DNA of 64,000 nucleotides from Sphingomonas sp. BAUL-RG-20F-R05-02 (GTDB taxonomy: Bacteria; Pseudomonadota; Alphaproteobacteria; Sphingomonadales; Sphingomonadaceae), in assembly GCF_022662305.1 (NCBI RefSeq), contig NZ_JAKNQH010000009.1, positions 62,001-126,000 on the forward strand, read 5' to 3'. Positions 11,101 through 18,125 of the stretch are shown here, piece by piece (the first letter of the stretch is position 1; every line of letters begins with the position of its first letter). The notes below the pieces were generated by a model. The model worked only from the letters and a program-made list of their open reading frames with translations, ran no database searches and was not told the origin of the DNA. The position numbers and the translations under genes were made by a program.

Positions 11101-11386
11101 CCGCCGTGACCTGGGCGAAGCCGTTGCGGCTGAGCGACCGGGTATAGTCGAGTCCGGGGATGCCTGCGAGCGACGTCTCGACGGTGAACGCGACCTGCTT
11201 TTCGATCTGATCCGGGGAAAGGGCAGGGGCAACGATATTAATCTGCACCTGGTTGTTGGTGATGTCGGGCACGGCATCGATCGGAAGCTGGCGCAGCGCG
11301 CCAATCCCGATCAGTGCAGCGGCGACGGTGAAAAGCAGGACCAGCCATCGCTTTTCGACGGACAGGGTGACGATGCGACCGATCAT
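8159..11386 (-). CDS. czcA: CzcA-type heavy-metal efflux RND transporter
   Basis: Complete HME-RND pump of 1075 residues, proton driven, exporting Zn/Cd/Co-type divalent cations. The N-terminus MIGRIVTLSVEKRWLVLL and the porter stretch PDITNNQVQINI are CzcA-like. The proton-relay helix reads LGALDFGLIVDGAVIIVENA. It lacks the CusA Met-site signature seen in the pump at the left edge, so the window carries two different metal RND pumps. It starts 3 bp after czcB. Ion preference is inferred from family and operon partners. Confidence 0.94.
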   Translation of the reverse strand: MIGRIVTLSVEKRWLVLLFTVAAALIGIGALRQLPIDAVPDITNNQVQINIVAPALSPDQIEKQVAFTVETSLAGIPGLDYTRSLSRNGFAQVTAVFSEKTDIYFARAQVAERLRSAQESLPQGVNPEMGPIATGLGDIFMWTVEYRELDQTRHRNGEPGLQRDSSYITPEGDHLVSDADKATYLRTVQDWIVTPQLKSTAGLAGVDSLGGYTKEYLVVPDVQRMAAMRLTLQDLSTALERNNTSAGAGVVNRNGEGLAVRSDGRVRNADELARTVIATREGVPILLNQIAIVRTGQALRMGSASENGHEVVVGTAVMRIGENSRTVSTGVAERLTQIGRSLPVDVVVKPVMNRTELVNSTIATVARNLAEGAVLVIVVLFALLGNFRAALIAAFVIPITMLLTSIGMLKAGVSANLMSLGALDFGLIVDGAVIIVENALRRLAEAQHGRDGELTMEQRLGLVAASAREMIRPSVYGQAIIILVYAPLLTFSGVEGKMFEPMALTVIIALVFAFILSLTFVPAAIAIWLSKRVEEKESRIVAFLRRRYEPGLGAAMRRPSLTIGVAVGALALAGVAFTTLGQEFLPQLDEGNILVQAVRIPGTSVDQSQAMQFQVEKALAKAPQVRFAFSRTGTSEIASDPMPANATDTFVILKPKGEWPDPGLSKEALVEQLEKRLSTLPGNAYEITQPIQMRFNELIAGVRGDIAIKVFGDDFGEMNATANRIAGILRTTRGAADVRVEQTEGLPMLDIRPNRTAMSRVGVTAGDVQDTVAAAIGGRQAGVIFEGDRRFPVVIRMAESARSDLTAVAQVPVPTAGGGFVPLSTVADIAVVDGPNQISRENGKRRVVVQANVRDRDVAGVVADARAAIDSQVKLPPGTYLEWGGQFENLASARDRLAIVVPICFAVIMLLLYGALGSVRDALIVFTGVPLALVGGVLALVLRGMPFSISAAVGFIALSGIAVLNGLVMVSSIHDLMRDGVDRAVAAHQGALARLRPVAMTALVASLGFVPMALGHGAGAEVQKPLATVVIGGLISATLLTLFVLPTLYARFGARTLPASSDGHLELPPLPAAAH

Positions 11387-11389
11387 GGC

Positions 11390-12562
11390 TCAGTCCTCGT
11401 CCTTGGCTGCACTTTTGCCGAGTTCAGCCTTGAGCGTGAAGCTGTTGGTGGAGGCGATCCGCTCGGAGCCGGTGAGGCCCGATGTCACCACGACCTGACC
11501 ACCGTTGGTCCGGCCCAATGTCACGGGCAGCGCGCGGAACCCTGTCGGGGTCCGGACGAAAACAAACGATTTGTCCTCGATCATCTGCACTGCGGCCGAA
11601 GGCACGGCAACGGTGCGGTCTCCGGTGGCGGGCACGAGGATCGACACGTTGACCGTCTCGCCGACCCGCCAGATGCTGCCGGCGTTGTCGAGCGTTGCGA
11701 TCACCGGCACCAGCCGGGTCGTCTCGTCCAGCACGGGCGAGACGAATGTCACCCGACCCTCCTGACGTCGACCGGGGGCCGTGACCTCGACGCGCGCACC
11801 GGGCTTCACCCGGCCGGCATCGTTCGGCACCAGCGACGTGGTGACGGTGACTTTCGAAAGATTGGCGACCCGGAACAGTTCGGCGTCGGCCGCGACCGTC
11901 TGCCCGAGCGTGGCGGACCGTGCGATGACCTGACCGCCGATCGGCGAGCGCACCGCGATGCGGTTGAGCGCGCCGCCCCCGCTACCGGTCGCCGATAGCT
12001 GCTGCTGCGCCAGGCGCAGCGCGATACCGGCTTCGGTCGCCGCGGTCCGCGCGGCGACGAGATCCTGCTCCGGCGATACACGTTCGGCGAACAGGCGCTG
12101 TTCGCGGCGCAGGTTGGACCCGGCGAGGGCGGCACGTGCGCGCGCCGCCTCGACTTCGGCCTTGAGCGATGCCGCTTCCCGGCTCTCGATAATCGCGAGC
12201 GGATCGCCGCGACTGACGGATTGGCCGAGATTGCGGGTGAGCGAGACAAGGCGCCCTCCGACCGAAGCCGACACGACCTGTACGCCCTGCGGATCGCCTT
12301 CGATCGTTGCGGACAGCTCGATCGCGCCGGCTTCGCCGCCTACGGTGGGGCGCGTTACTTCGATACCGGCATCCGCGATCTGCTGCGCGGATAAGGTCAC
12401 GACATCCTTGGCCGCTTCCTTGGTCTCGCCAGCTTCGGTTTTCTCGGTCTTTTCAGCTCCGGCTTTTTCGCCGGCTTCGCCGCTACTGCCGCCACTACCG
12501 CAGCCCGCAAGGATGAGAGCCAGGGTCACAGGTGCAAGCGCCCGGATGATGATCTTCGTCAT
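11390..12562 (-). CDS. czcB: CzcB-type RND periplasmic adaptor
   Basis: Membrane-fusion lipoprotein of 390 residues. The signal peptide ends in a lipobox LILAGCGSGG (acylated Cys near residue 21), followed by a low-complexity Lys/Glu/Ala/Thr linker. A barrel-sandwich hybrid with a long alpha-hairpin follows (GGRLVSLTRNLGQSVSRGD; RSPIGGQVIARSATLGQTV). No heavy-metal-binding block like that of the CusB adaptor is present, fitting the divalent-cation system. Its ATG overlaps the czcC stop by 4 bp. Confidence 0.92.
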   Translation of the reverse strand: MTKIIIRALAPVTLALILAGCGSGGSSGEAGEKAGAEKTEKTEAGETKEAAKDVVTLSAQQIADAGIEVTRPTVGGEAGAIELSATIEGDPQGVQVVSASVGGRLVSLTRNLGQSVSRGDPLAIIESREAASLKAEVEAARARAALAGSNLRREQRLFAERVSPEQDLVAARTAATEAGIALRLAQQQLSATGSGGGALNRIAVRSPIGGQVIARSATLGQTVAADAELFRVANLSKVTVTTSLVPNDAGRVKPGARVEVTAPGRRQEGRVTFVSPVLDETTRLVPVIATLDNAGSIWRVGETVNVSILVPATGDRTVAVPSAAVQMIEDKSFVFVRTPTGFRALPVTLGRTNGGQVVVTSGLTGSERIASTNSFTLKAELGKSAAKDED

Positions 12563-13824
12563 TGATTGGTTTCCTCGAACGAGGGCGCGGCGGCAACGAG
12601 CCTTTGGAGGCGGGCCTTCGCATCGTGGTAGGTGGCGAGCGCGTCGATCGCGGCGGTTCGCGTTTCGGACAGGGTCCGCTCGGCATCGAGAAGGTCGAGC
12701 TGGCCGAACTTGCCTTCGCGGTAGCCGATTCGGGCGATCCGCGCCGCCTCGGTTGCCGACGCGAGCGCAGGTCCGCTCGCGTTGCGGGCGGACGTAGCCG
12801 CATTCGCCACCTCAACTTGGGCGCGTGCGATATCCTGTGCCGTATCCAGCTCGGCTACACGACGAAGCGCCTGTGCCTGATCGCTCTGGGCGCGAGCCTG
12901 GGCAACGGCCGCCTTCCCGTTGTTGAAGACGGGGAAGGGGATCGACACCCCGAACACTGCCGCGACGTCGTTGGTCGCCTCGAGACGACGCGCACTGGCG
13001 CTGAGCGTGACGTCGGGGACGCGCTGCGAACGTGCGAGCCTCACTTGCGCCTCGGCTGTAGTCGCGTCCGCGCGCGCAGCGGCAAGCGCAAGCGTGCCGG
13101 CGGTCGCAATCGGCTGCGCCGGACCAAAACCCTCGACGCGATCGTACCATGCCATGTCGAGTGCGCCGGTGACGGGTTGTCCGATGCGGCGCGTCAGGTT
13201 GTCGCGGGCGACGTCTGCGAGACGCTGCGCACGCTCGACGGCGGTTTCGGCATTGATGCGCAGCACGTCGGCCCGCTGCTGTTCGAGGGGCGATGCCCGC
13301 CCCGCCTGCACGCGGACGCCGGCTGCGCGCAGCGCCTCACGGGCGATGCCCGCCTGTTGGCGTGCCGTGACAAGGCGACGGTCCGCTGCCGTCGCTTCAA
13401 TGTAGAGTTGGGTGACGGCAAGGCGCAGGTCGGCTTCGGCCAAGGCAGAGCCGATCCGGGCGCGGCTACCGAGCGCGTCGGCCACTGCGATCCGTGCGGA
13501 CCGCTTGCCCCCAAGCTCGATCGGGAACGCCAGGCCGGCCGTCGTCTCTGCGCTGCGCACCCCGCGATATTGTCCGCTGCCCGCGACGTTCTCGGTTTCC
13601 GCAACGATCGAGGGGTTGGGGCGGTAGCCCGCAACAGTGCGACCAGCCTCTGCTGCCCGGACCCCGGCCGTCGCTGCGTCGAGCGTGGGCGCGGTAGCGC
13701 CGGCGAGCGCCAGCGCCTGGTCGAGCGTAAGGGTTGGACCGGTCGATATCGGCTCGGACGATTGCGCCTGCGCAATCGACGCGCATGATGCCACGGCCAA
13801 TAGGGCCGCGATTAGACGCTGCAT
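12559..13824 (-). CDS. czcC: CzcC-type outer-membrane channel (TolC family)
   Basis: Outer-membrane component of the Czc pump, about 421 residues from the chosen start. A signal peptide begins MQRLIAALLAVASCASIAQA. Two OEP repeats follow, with LTLDQALALAGATAPTLDAA and YREGKFGQLDLLDAERTL as landmarks. The ATG at 13824 is chosen over a GTG 24 bp upstream because AGGAG lies 10 nt before it and the signal peptide is then unextended. It is the third gene of the operon driven from the MerR-type promoter near 14.95 kb. Confidence 0.92.
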   Translation of the reverse strand: MQRLIAALLAVASCASIAQAQSSEPISTGPTLTLDQALALAGATAPTLDAATAGVRAAEAGRTVAGYRPNPSIVAETENVAGSGQYRGVRSAETTAGLAFPIELGGKRSARIAVADALGSRARIGSALAEADLRLAVTQLYIEATAADRRLVTARQQAGIAREALRAAGVRVQAGRASPLEQQRADVLRINAETAVERAQRLADVARDNLTRRIGQPVTGALDMAWYDRVEGFGPAQPIATAGTLALAAARADATTAEAQVRLARSQRVPDVTLSASARRLEATNDVAAVFGVSIPFPVFNNGKAAVAQARAQSDQAQALRRVAELDTAQDIARAQVEVANAATSARNASGPALASATEAARIARIGYREGKFGQLDLLDAERTLSETRTAAIDALATYHDAKARLQRLVAAAPSFEETNQ

Positions 13825-13889
13825 GGGTAAGGATCTCCTGACGAACACTGGAATCCGCGCGGGTTTGCCGGGCGGAGCTTAGACGTCGG

Positions 13890-14255
13890 TCAGGCTTGGG
13901 GAGGTCGCAGCGCCGGGTCCGAAGGCGCCATCGCCATCGGTCCATTGTTCCAAACTGAGGGCATCACGCGCAGCCCCGTAGCGGATGCGACCGGATCAGG
14001 CGCCATCGGAACGCCGATATCATGGCCGTGGCATCCACCATGGTGATGGGGATAGCCCTTCTGGCTGTCGGCCGGCACCTGGTCGCCATCGCCATTGGCA
14101 TGGCCGATCGACGTAGAGGCAGATACCTCCACGTCCGGCCCCTCGGCCGCGTGCGCGACCGATCCGAACCCGAGCGACAGCGCAAGCATCAGACAGAGGA
14201 AGAAGGCGGACAGGCGTTGCATTGGCCCGGCCCGTAGCAGCTTAGCGACTGCCAT
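13890..14255 (-). CDS. His-rich secreted protein of the czc operon
   Basis: About 121 residues. A hydrophobic leader ending FGSVAHA is followed by a mature region with KGYPHHHGGCHGHDIGVPM and several Met residues, a likely metal-binding patch. No named family is recognised. The ATG at 14255 follows AGGATCATTAC; an internal ATG at 14222 would also give a signal peptide. It overlaps the 3' end of the CDF-like gene by 14 bp and precedes czcC, so it probably binds Zn/Cd-type ions in the periplasm as an accessory factor. Confidence 0.65.
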   Translation of the reverse strand: MAVAKLLRAGPMQRLSAFFLCLMLALSLGFGSVAHAAEGPDVEVSASTSIGHANGDGDQVPADSQKGYPHHHGGCHGHDIGVPMAPDPVASATGLRVMPSVWNNGPMAMAPSDPALRPPQA

Positions 14256-14904
14256 GTAATGATCCTCGGAAATCGACAGGCTCGGGGGTCGGGGAAGACC
14301 GCAACTCGGCACGGGCTTGCCGCATGATCTGCAAGCCGCCCGACAATCCCAACGACGCCATCAGCGCCGCGACAACAAGGTCGGGCCAGGCACTGTTCAG
14401 GCCGAACACGCCGCATGCGGCCAGGACGACGGCGATGTTGCCGATCGCGTCGTTGCGCGAGCAAATCCAGACCGATCGCATGTTCGCGTCACCGCTGCGG
14501 AAGCGGTAGAGCATCACTGCCACCACGAGGTTCGCGATCAAAGCGACGACGCCGACAATCCCCATCATCTCGCCATGTGGCACGGTTCCGTGAACCGCCG
14601 CCCATCCTGCCGCGACCAGCACGTAGAAACCGAGTACCGCGAGCGTCGCACCTTTCAGCATCGCCGCGCGGGCGCGCCAGGTGAGGGCCATACCTGCGAC
14701 GCCCAGACTGATCGCATAGTTCGCCGTATCGCCGAAAAAGTCGAGGGCGTCGGCCTGGAGCGCCTTCGAGCCGCCTGTGATGCCGGCGACGATTTCAACT
14801 CCGAACATAGTGCCGTTGATCGCAAGCGCGATCCAAAGCGCACGCCGCCATTTAGGGTCGTTGAAGGTGCCCGTCTTGTCGGACGCGCAGCTCGTACAGG
14901 CCAT
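14242..14904 (-). CDS. CDF-like cation transporter, first gene of the czc operon
   Basis: 220-residue membrane protein with about six helices and no long cytoplasmic C-terminal domain, shorter than CzcD. The N-terminus is MACTSCASDKTG, a Cys-containing metal-binding-like start. Two acidic metal sites are visible: LQADALDFFGDTANYAIS and SRNDAIGNIAVVLA, replacing the HxxxD pattern of ordinary CDFs with DxxxD/NDxxxN. The start at 14904 is the first gene position downstream of the MerR operator. Substrate is inferred to be the same divalent cations as the Czc pump. Confidence 0.8.
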   Translation of the reverse strand: MACTSCASDKTGTFNDPKWRRALWIALAINGTMFGVEIVAGITGGSKALQADALDFFGDTANYAISLGVAGMALTWRARAAMLKGATLAVLGFYVLVAAGWAAVHGTVPHGEMMGIVGVVALIANLVVAVMLYRFRSGDANMRSVWICSRNDAIGNIAVVLAACGVFGLNSAWPDLVVAALMASLGLSGGLQIMRQARAELRSSPTPEPVDFRGSLHGSR

Positions 14905-14944
14905 GTTCGCCACCTCGATAGAATCGATCTGGCAGCCTATATGC

Positions 14945-14968
14945 ACCCTCTAGTCGCTAGAGGGTCAA
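14945..14968 (-). promoter_or_regulatory. MerR-family operator/promoter of the czc operon
   Basis: Perfect 9-bp inverted repeat ACCCTCTAG-TCG-CTAGAGGGT (14945-14965) adjoining a minus-strand -35 TTGACC (14963-14968). Nineteen bp downstream a CATATA-like -10 can be placed. The long 19-bp spacer holding a dyad is the hallmark of MerR/CadR/ZntR-controlled promoters. The regulator gene starts 9 bp away on the other strand. Confidence 0.85.
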
Positions 14969-14973
14969 GTGCC

Positions 14974-15378
14974 ATGTTCGAAAAACTGACGATTGGGAAG
15001 CTGGCCTGCGCAACCGGCACTAAGGTCGAGACGATCCGCTATTACGAGCAGATCGGTCTGCTACCGGCTCCCGCGCGATCGGCAGCGAACTACCGGACGT
15101 ATGACACCGCGCATCTTCGTCGCCTGTCATTCATCCGACGCGCGCGGGATCTAGGATTCTCGATCGACCAAGTGCGGGAATTGATGGGGCTTGCCGATCG
15201 GCGCGACCAATCCTGCATGGCCGTCGACGTTATTGCCAACCAACACCGGGACGCCATTACGCGCAAGATCTCCGACCTGACGGCGCTCGCCGGCGAGCTC
15301 GATACGTTGATCGATTCCTGTAGCCGTAACACCGTCGCCGACTGCCGGATTATTGAGGCATTGGCGCCCAGTTCTTGA
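14974..15378 (+). CDS. MerR-family heavy-metal regulator (CadR/ZntR-like)
   Basis: 134-residue transcription factor divergent from the czc operon. The N-terminal winged HTH reads TIGKLACATGTKVETIRYYE with the GLLPAP turn typical of MerR proteins. A dimerisation helix follows. Metal ligands fit the Zn/Cd/Pb branch: Cys near residue 79 (DQSCMAVD) and a C-terminal pair in DSCSRNTVADCRIIEAL. The Cu branch would normally show a CxC loop, so divalent ions are the likely inducers. It would twist the long-spacer promoter 14945-14968 when metal binds. Confidence 0.92.
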   Translation: MFEKLTIGKLACATGTKVETIRYYEQIGLLPAPARSAANYRTYDTAHLRRLSFIRRARDLGFSIDQVRELMGLADRRDQSCMAVDVIANQHRDAITRKISDLTALAGELDTLIDSCSRNTVADCRIIEALAPSS

Positions 15379-15406
15379 AGAGCCCCGGCGCTCTACCGGC
15401 TAAGTG

Positions 15407-15450
15407 CCGCGCATCGGCGCGGGGCCATAGGTGTGCCACGTGGCACACCT
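15407..15450. repeat. Hairpin and 22-bp perfect palindrome between convergent genes
   Basis: Hairpin CCGCGC-ATCG-GCGCGG (15407-15422), then a perfect palindrome whose left half is AGGTGTGCCAC (15429-15450). Both lie between the 3' ends of the merR-like gene and the Abi gene, so a bidirectional terminator is possible, but there is no U-run. A related AGGTGTG-N8-CACACCT site recurs at 17031-17052. Confidence 0.6.
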
Positions 15451-15561
15451 CACGGGAGGATCGTCACCCGGACGGGCCGAGATGCCGGCACGGTGGCTCG
15501 GTCGGTGCCCAGCACCGATAGAGCCTTGGCCCGGCAGGGCCGCGCCCGCGGGGCCCTTAGA

Positions 15562-16524
15562 TCAGGCCCAGATCGCTTCTGCGTCCCAGCCGGCCAAGAA
15601 CCCGCCTTGGATGGAACTTGCGAACGGCATTGCTGGGAACGGTTGCCAGTGCGCCTTCATGCGGGACGGCCAGGATGTCCCAGGATTGATCCGCCTGACG
15701 AAGTAGCTGGCCACGGCCGCGGCACCATAGACACGCGTGCGCCGCTCCAGGTCGCTACCAATATGCACGAGCTGCGGTGCCTCGAACGGCTTGGGCACCA
15801 ACGGCTGATTGATGATGCCTGCGTTCCACAGACGGGCATGATGCGCGCTGATGTTGCGCACGAAGGCGAGCGTTTTGATCCAGCTTACCAGCGTGTTGGG
15901 AAGAAGGCCGTAGCGTTTGGCGATGGCGGCACGATCGTTGGGATGCGCCATCTCGAGCAACCAGGACAATGTGCCGAAATCCCATGCCTCGACCGCCATC
16001 CAGATCGGCACTGGCGGGCTGTAGGTGGCGTAGAACTCCTTGATCCAGTCGTCCTTCGAGCGAGCGATCGCGCCATCGGCCTTGGCAAGCCAATTTTGGT
16101 GGCGGGTGCCCCCTCCGGGCATCGCCTGGTTGGCACGATGGGCGTCGAGAAAGGCGGGCGAACGGTGCGCGCAAGGATCACGCTTGCCCATGGCGTGCGC
16201 GAGATCCACGCGCAGCGCGACCTCGATCCGTTCGATCGCGTCGAGGAACAGGAGGCGAAGCTGCTTGTCGAAGAGGTAGAGATCGACGGCATGGCGAAAC
16301 TCGGCGCCCGCTTGGAACTGCTCGGTGCGGACGGTCAGCGTTGCATCATTGGGATCGGGAACAAGCTGCTGGAAGGGCTGCCAATAGGGCGTGAGACGCC
16401 CGTAACCGATGCGCTGGAGGTGGAGAACCGCCTTCGCCTGATCGGTCACGATCAAGCCGCGCTGCATGAGGAGCGCCAGCTGATCGGCGAAACTGAGATG
16501 GGGTTTGGTGTAGGGCGGAAGCAT
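15562..16524 (-). CDS. Abi_2/AbiD-AbiF-type abortive infection protein (HEPN)
   Basis: Phage-resistance family protein; about 320 residues from the chosen ATG. The N-terminus MLPPYTKPHLSFADQLALL and RIGYGRLTPYWQPFQ match Abi_2 proteins. The HEPN-like RNase motif is FVRNISAHHARLWN (R-N-x3-H-H). The core EWAW-type helix is replaced by PIWMAVEAWDFGTLSWLLEM, which is normal for the family. No strong ribosome site precedes either this ATG or an earlier ATG at 16584, so the start is uncertain. A small conserved-looking gene lies upstream on the same strand and may be its partner. Confidence 0.85.
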   Translation of the reverse strand: MLPPYTKPHLSFADQLALLMQRGLIVTDQAKAVLHLQRIGYGRLTPYWQPFQQLVPDPNDATLTVRTEQFQAGAEFRHAVDLYLFDKQLRLLFLDAIERIEVALRVDLAHAMGKRDPCAHRSPAFLDAHRANQAMPGGGTRHQNWLAKADGAIARSKDDWIKEFYATYSPPVPIWMAVEAWDFGTLSWLLEMAHPNDRAAIAKRYGLLPNTLVSWIKTLAFVRNISAHHARLWNAGIINQPLVPKPFEAPQLVHIGSDLERRTRVYGAAAVASYFVRRINPGTSWPSRMKAHWQPFPAMPFASSIQGGFLAGWDAEAIWA

Positions 16525-16720
16525 CCGGCCCAGATATGAAGAAGGCCGCCCCTTGATGCCAGCGGCAACAGAGGGGACGGCCATGTTGCATCCGATATAT
16601 GCGTGGGCGCATGAGGATTCAATTAAAAGTTGAAAGCCGCTCGACCGCTGTGCGCGTCTGTAAGCGTTTGCCACGGCGCGTGCGATCCATGAGCGCGGGT
16701 CGATAGGCGGGCCTAGGCTA

Positions 16721-16996
16721 TTACTCGGCCGTTCCAACAGCGCACCCTTTCGTACTGTCGCCCGCCCGGGAACGTGCGTTATCCTCCTTGCCAGGGCGTC
16801 TCAAAAGATTCTGCGTAGCGTTCTTTCTGGTTTTGCCGCCCTTCATCACCTGCGACGCGATCGGTTTGGTAAGATCGATACCCTTTTCCAATGTAAGGCG
16901 GCCTTTGATCGCACCGACCCCGCGTACAGTCTGAAAATTACCCGTCTTTGGGTCGCGAACCGCGGTGTTCGTCGAGGTAGGCTGTGCCTTTGCCAT
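16721..16996 (-). CDS. Small basic protein upstream of the Abi gene, unknown
   Basis: About 91 residues starting MAKAQPTSTNTAVRDPKTG; Lys/Arg-rich C-terminal half with LTLEKGIDLTKPIASQVMK. No family is recognised. The start at 16996 was chosen for a TATATT box directly upstream and because the earlier in-frame ATG would lie inside the AGGTGTG palindrome. About 200 bp separates it from the Abi start. Given the shared strand and the bracketing palindromes, it might be an antitoxin or regulator for the Abi protein, but this is only inferred. Confidence 0.5.
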   Translation of the reverse strand: MAKAQPTSTNTAVRDPKTGNFQTVRGVGAIKGRLTLEKGIDLTKPIASQVMKGGKTRKNATQNLLRRPGKEDNARSRAGDSTKGCAVGTAE

Positions 16997-17030
16997 AGCT
17001 CGAATATACTTCGTCGTTTGCGCTGACGAA

Positions 17031-17052
17031 AGGTGTGTCCCGTAGCACACCT
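17031..17052. repeat. AGGTGTG-N8-CACACCT palindrome, second copy
   Basis: Interrupted palindrome with the same outer 7-bp arms and the same 22-bp length as the one at 15429-15450; the 8-bp centre differs. It lies 35 bp upstream of the small gene start. An operator or a boundary repeat of the Abi module is possible. Confidence 0.6.
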
Positions 17053-17597
17053 GCTCTATCGAAGCCCGATTTTAAGGGCACCGCGAGAGAGTTGCTCTTT
17101 TCCCTACAGCCTCTAGACACGCCATACCCGCGGCCGCTTATCGAGCGTGTCCGTTTCCCGAAAGGGTACTAGCAGACCGGGGCTGTCGTATGGGCGGCCC
17201 CGGGTTTCCCCCACGCTCGGTGGGCGACCTCCCACCACCGTGCAGGTCATCGGTCGTCGAAAGCACGAATCGGAATGCCCCGACGCGAGACGCACCTCTG
17301 TAGATGTCAGGCAAAACGATGCGAGTTCGTGCTTTCGACGACCGATCGTGATCGACCCGCATTGAGCAAGTGCGCTCCATGGCGGACTTATTTACCGGCG
17401 CGATCATTCGGGCCTTGGGACGTGTCCGGCAAAACGGTGCCGAATGGGAACTAACCGCAACCTCAGCGATCTGCGGACGATCGCGGGCAGGTTGGACGGA
17501 GGATGGAGTTGCAAAGCCGAAATTCGGTATCCGCCTAAAGAACCCTCGGGACTTCTGGCCCAGGCTGACTACATTTTGCGGGATAAAGCGAACAAAC
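17053..17597. other. Gene-free stretch with a 21-bp inverted repeat
   Basis: No convincing gene is seen in this roughly 545-bp region. Its notable content is a long inverted repeat (listed separately) and two imperfect copies of gtc-(a/c)-ggcaaaacg at 17306-17324 and 17424-17443. It may be the remnant of a small mobile element. Confidence 0.5.
17249..17346. repeat. Perfect 21-bp inverted repeat with 56-bp spacer
   Basis: Left arm 17249-17269 begins ATCGGTCGTCGAAAG; the right arm 17326-17346 is its exact reverse complement. The spacer of 56 bp is non-coding. This could fold as a long hairpin, be a MITE-like remnant, or be paired recombinase sites. Confidence 0.8.
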
Positions 17598-17846
17598 TTA
17601 GGTTCGGCTGCCCTGCTGGTAAAGCTGTAATATAAGGGTTGGCATCAATCTTGGTGGAACGCCCTCATCAAGCATCATTGCAAACATTTTATCGTCATCT
17701 GCCGTCGGTGCAAGTCCCTCGATCTCGAGGTTCGCGCGCGCTTCCGCCAGATCTTCACGCCAAAGGGCGATTTGATCCGGCGTGCCGCGTTCAAACGTCA
17801 TCGAGCGGATCTGCCTTCGCATCTCTGTTAGATCGACATTTCCCAT
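17598..17846 (-). CDS. Small antitoxin-like protein, unknown
   Basis: 82 residues, MGNVDLTEMRRQIRSM at the start. The middle helix EARANLEIEGLAPTADD weakly resembles the inhibitory helix of VbhA/Fic antitoxins (usually S/T-x3-E-G/N), but the Ser/Thr is absent and no Fic gene is nearby. It lies alone between the 21-bp inverted repeat and the recombinase. Translation and function are uncertain. Confidence 0.45.
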   Translation of the reverse strand: MGNVDLTEMRRQIRSMTFERGTPDQIALWREDLAEARANLEIEGLAPTADDDKMFAMMLDEGVPPRLMPTLILQLYQQGSRT

Positions 17847-17993
17847 CGTGGATCCGCCTACGTACGTTTGAGGGTGTCCTTGAACCTATCCGACCGATGC
17901 AGATCGAAAAAGGAACGCGTGGGCGTTTGCAGCGCACCGTGTCGCAAAACTCATTCTGCGGGTTACCCTCCGAACGTCACATGCCACGTTTCA

Positions 17994-18025
17994 TAATTAG
18001 CGATAACGCTGATTCCCGCTAATTA
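17994..18025. repeat. 9-bp inverted repeat upstream of the recombinase
   Basis: TAATTAGCG (17994-18002) and CGCTAATTA (18017-18025) are exact reverse complements with a 14-bp centre, 100 bp before the recombinase start. The geometry resembles a tyrosine-recombinase core site or an operator. The rest of 17847-18125 shows no gene. Confidence 0.5.
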
Positions 18026-18125
18026 CATGCTGGCGCAGATTCTGGTGATCGGTTAGCCCGTTTCGTGGATACGGGCGGTCTCATGCACCGGCCGGTTGGA
18101 TCAACGTGCGGCGCAGGAGGTCGGC

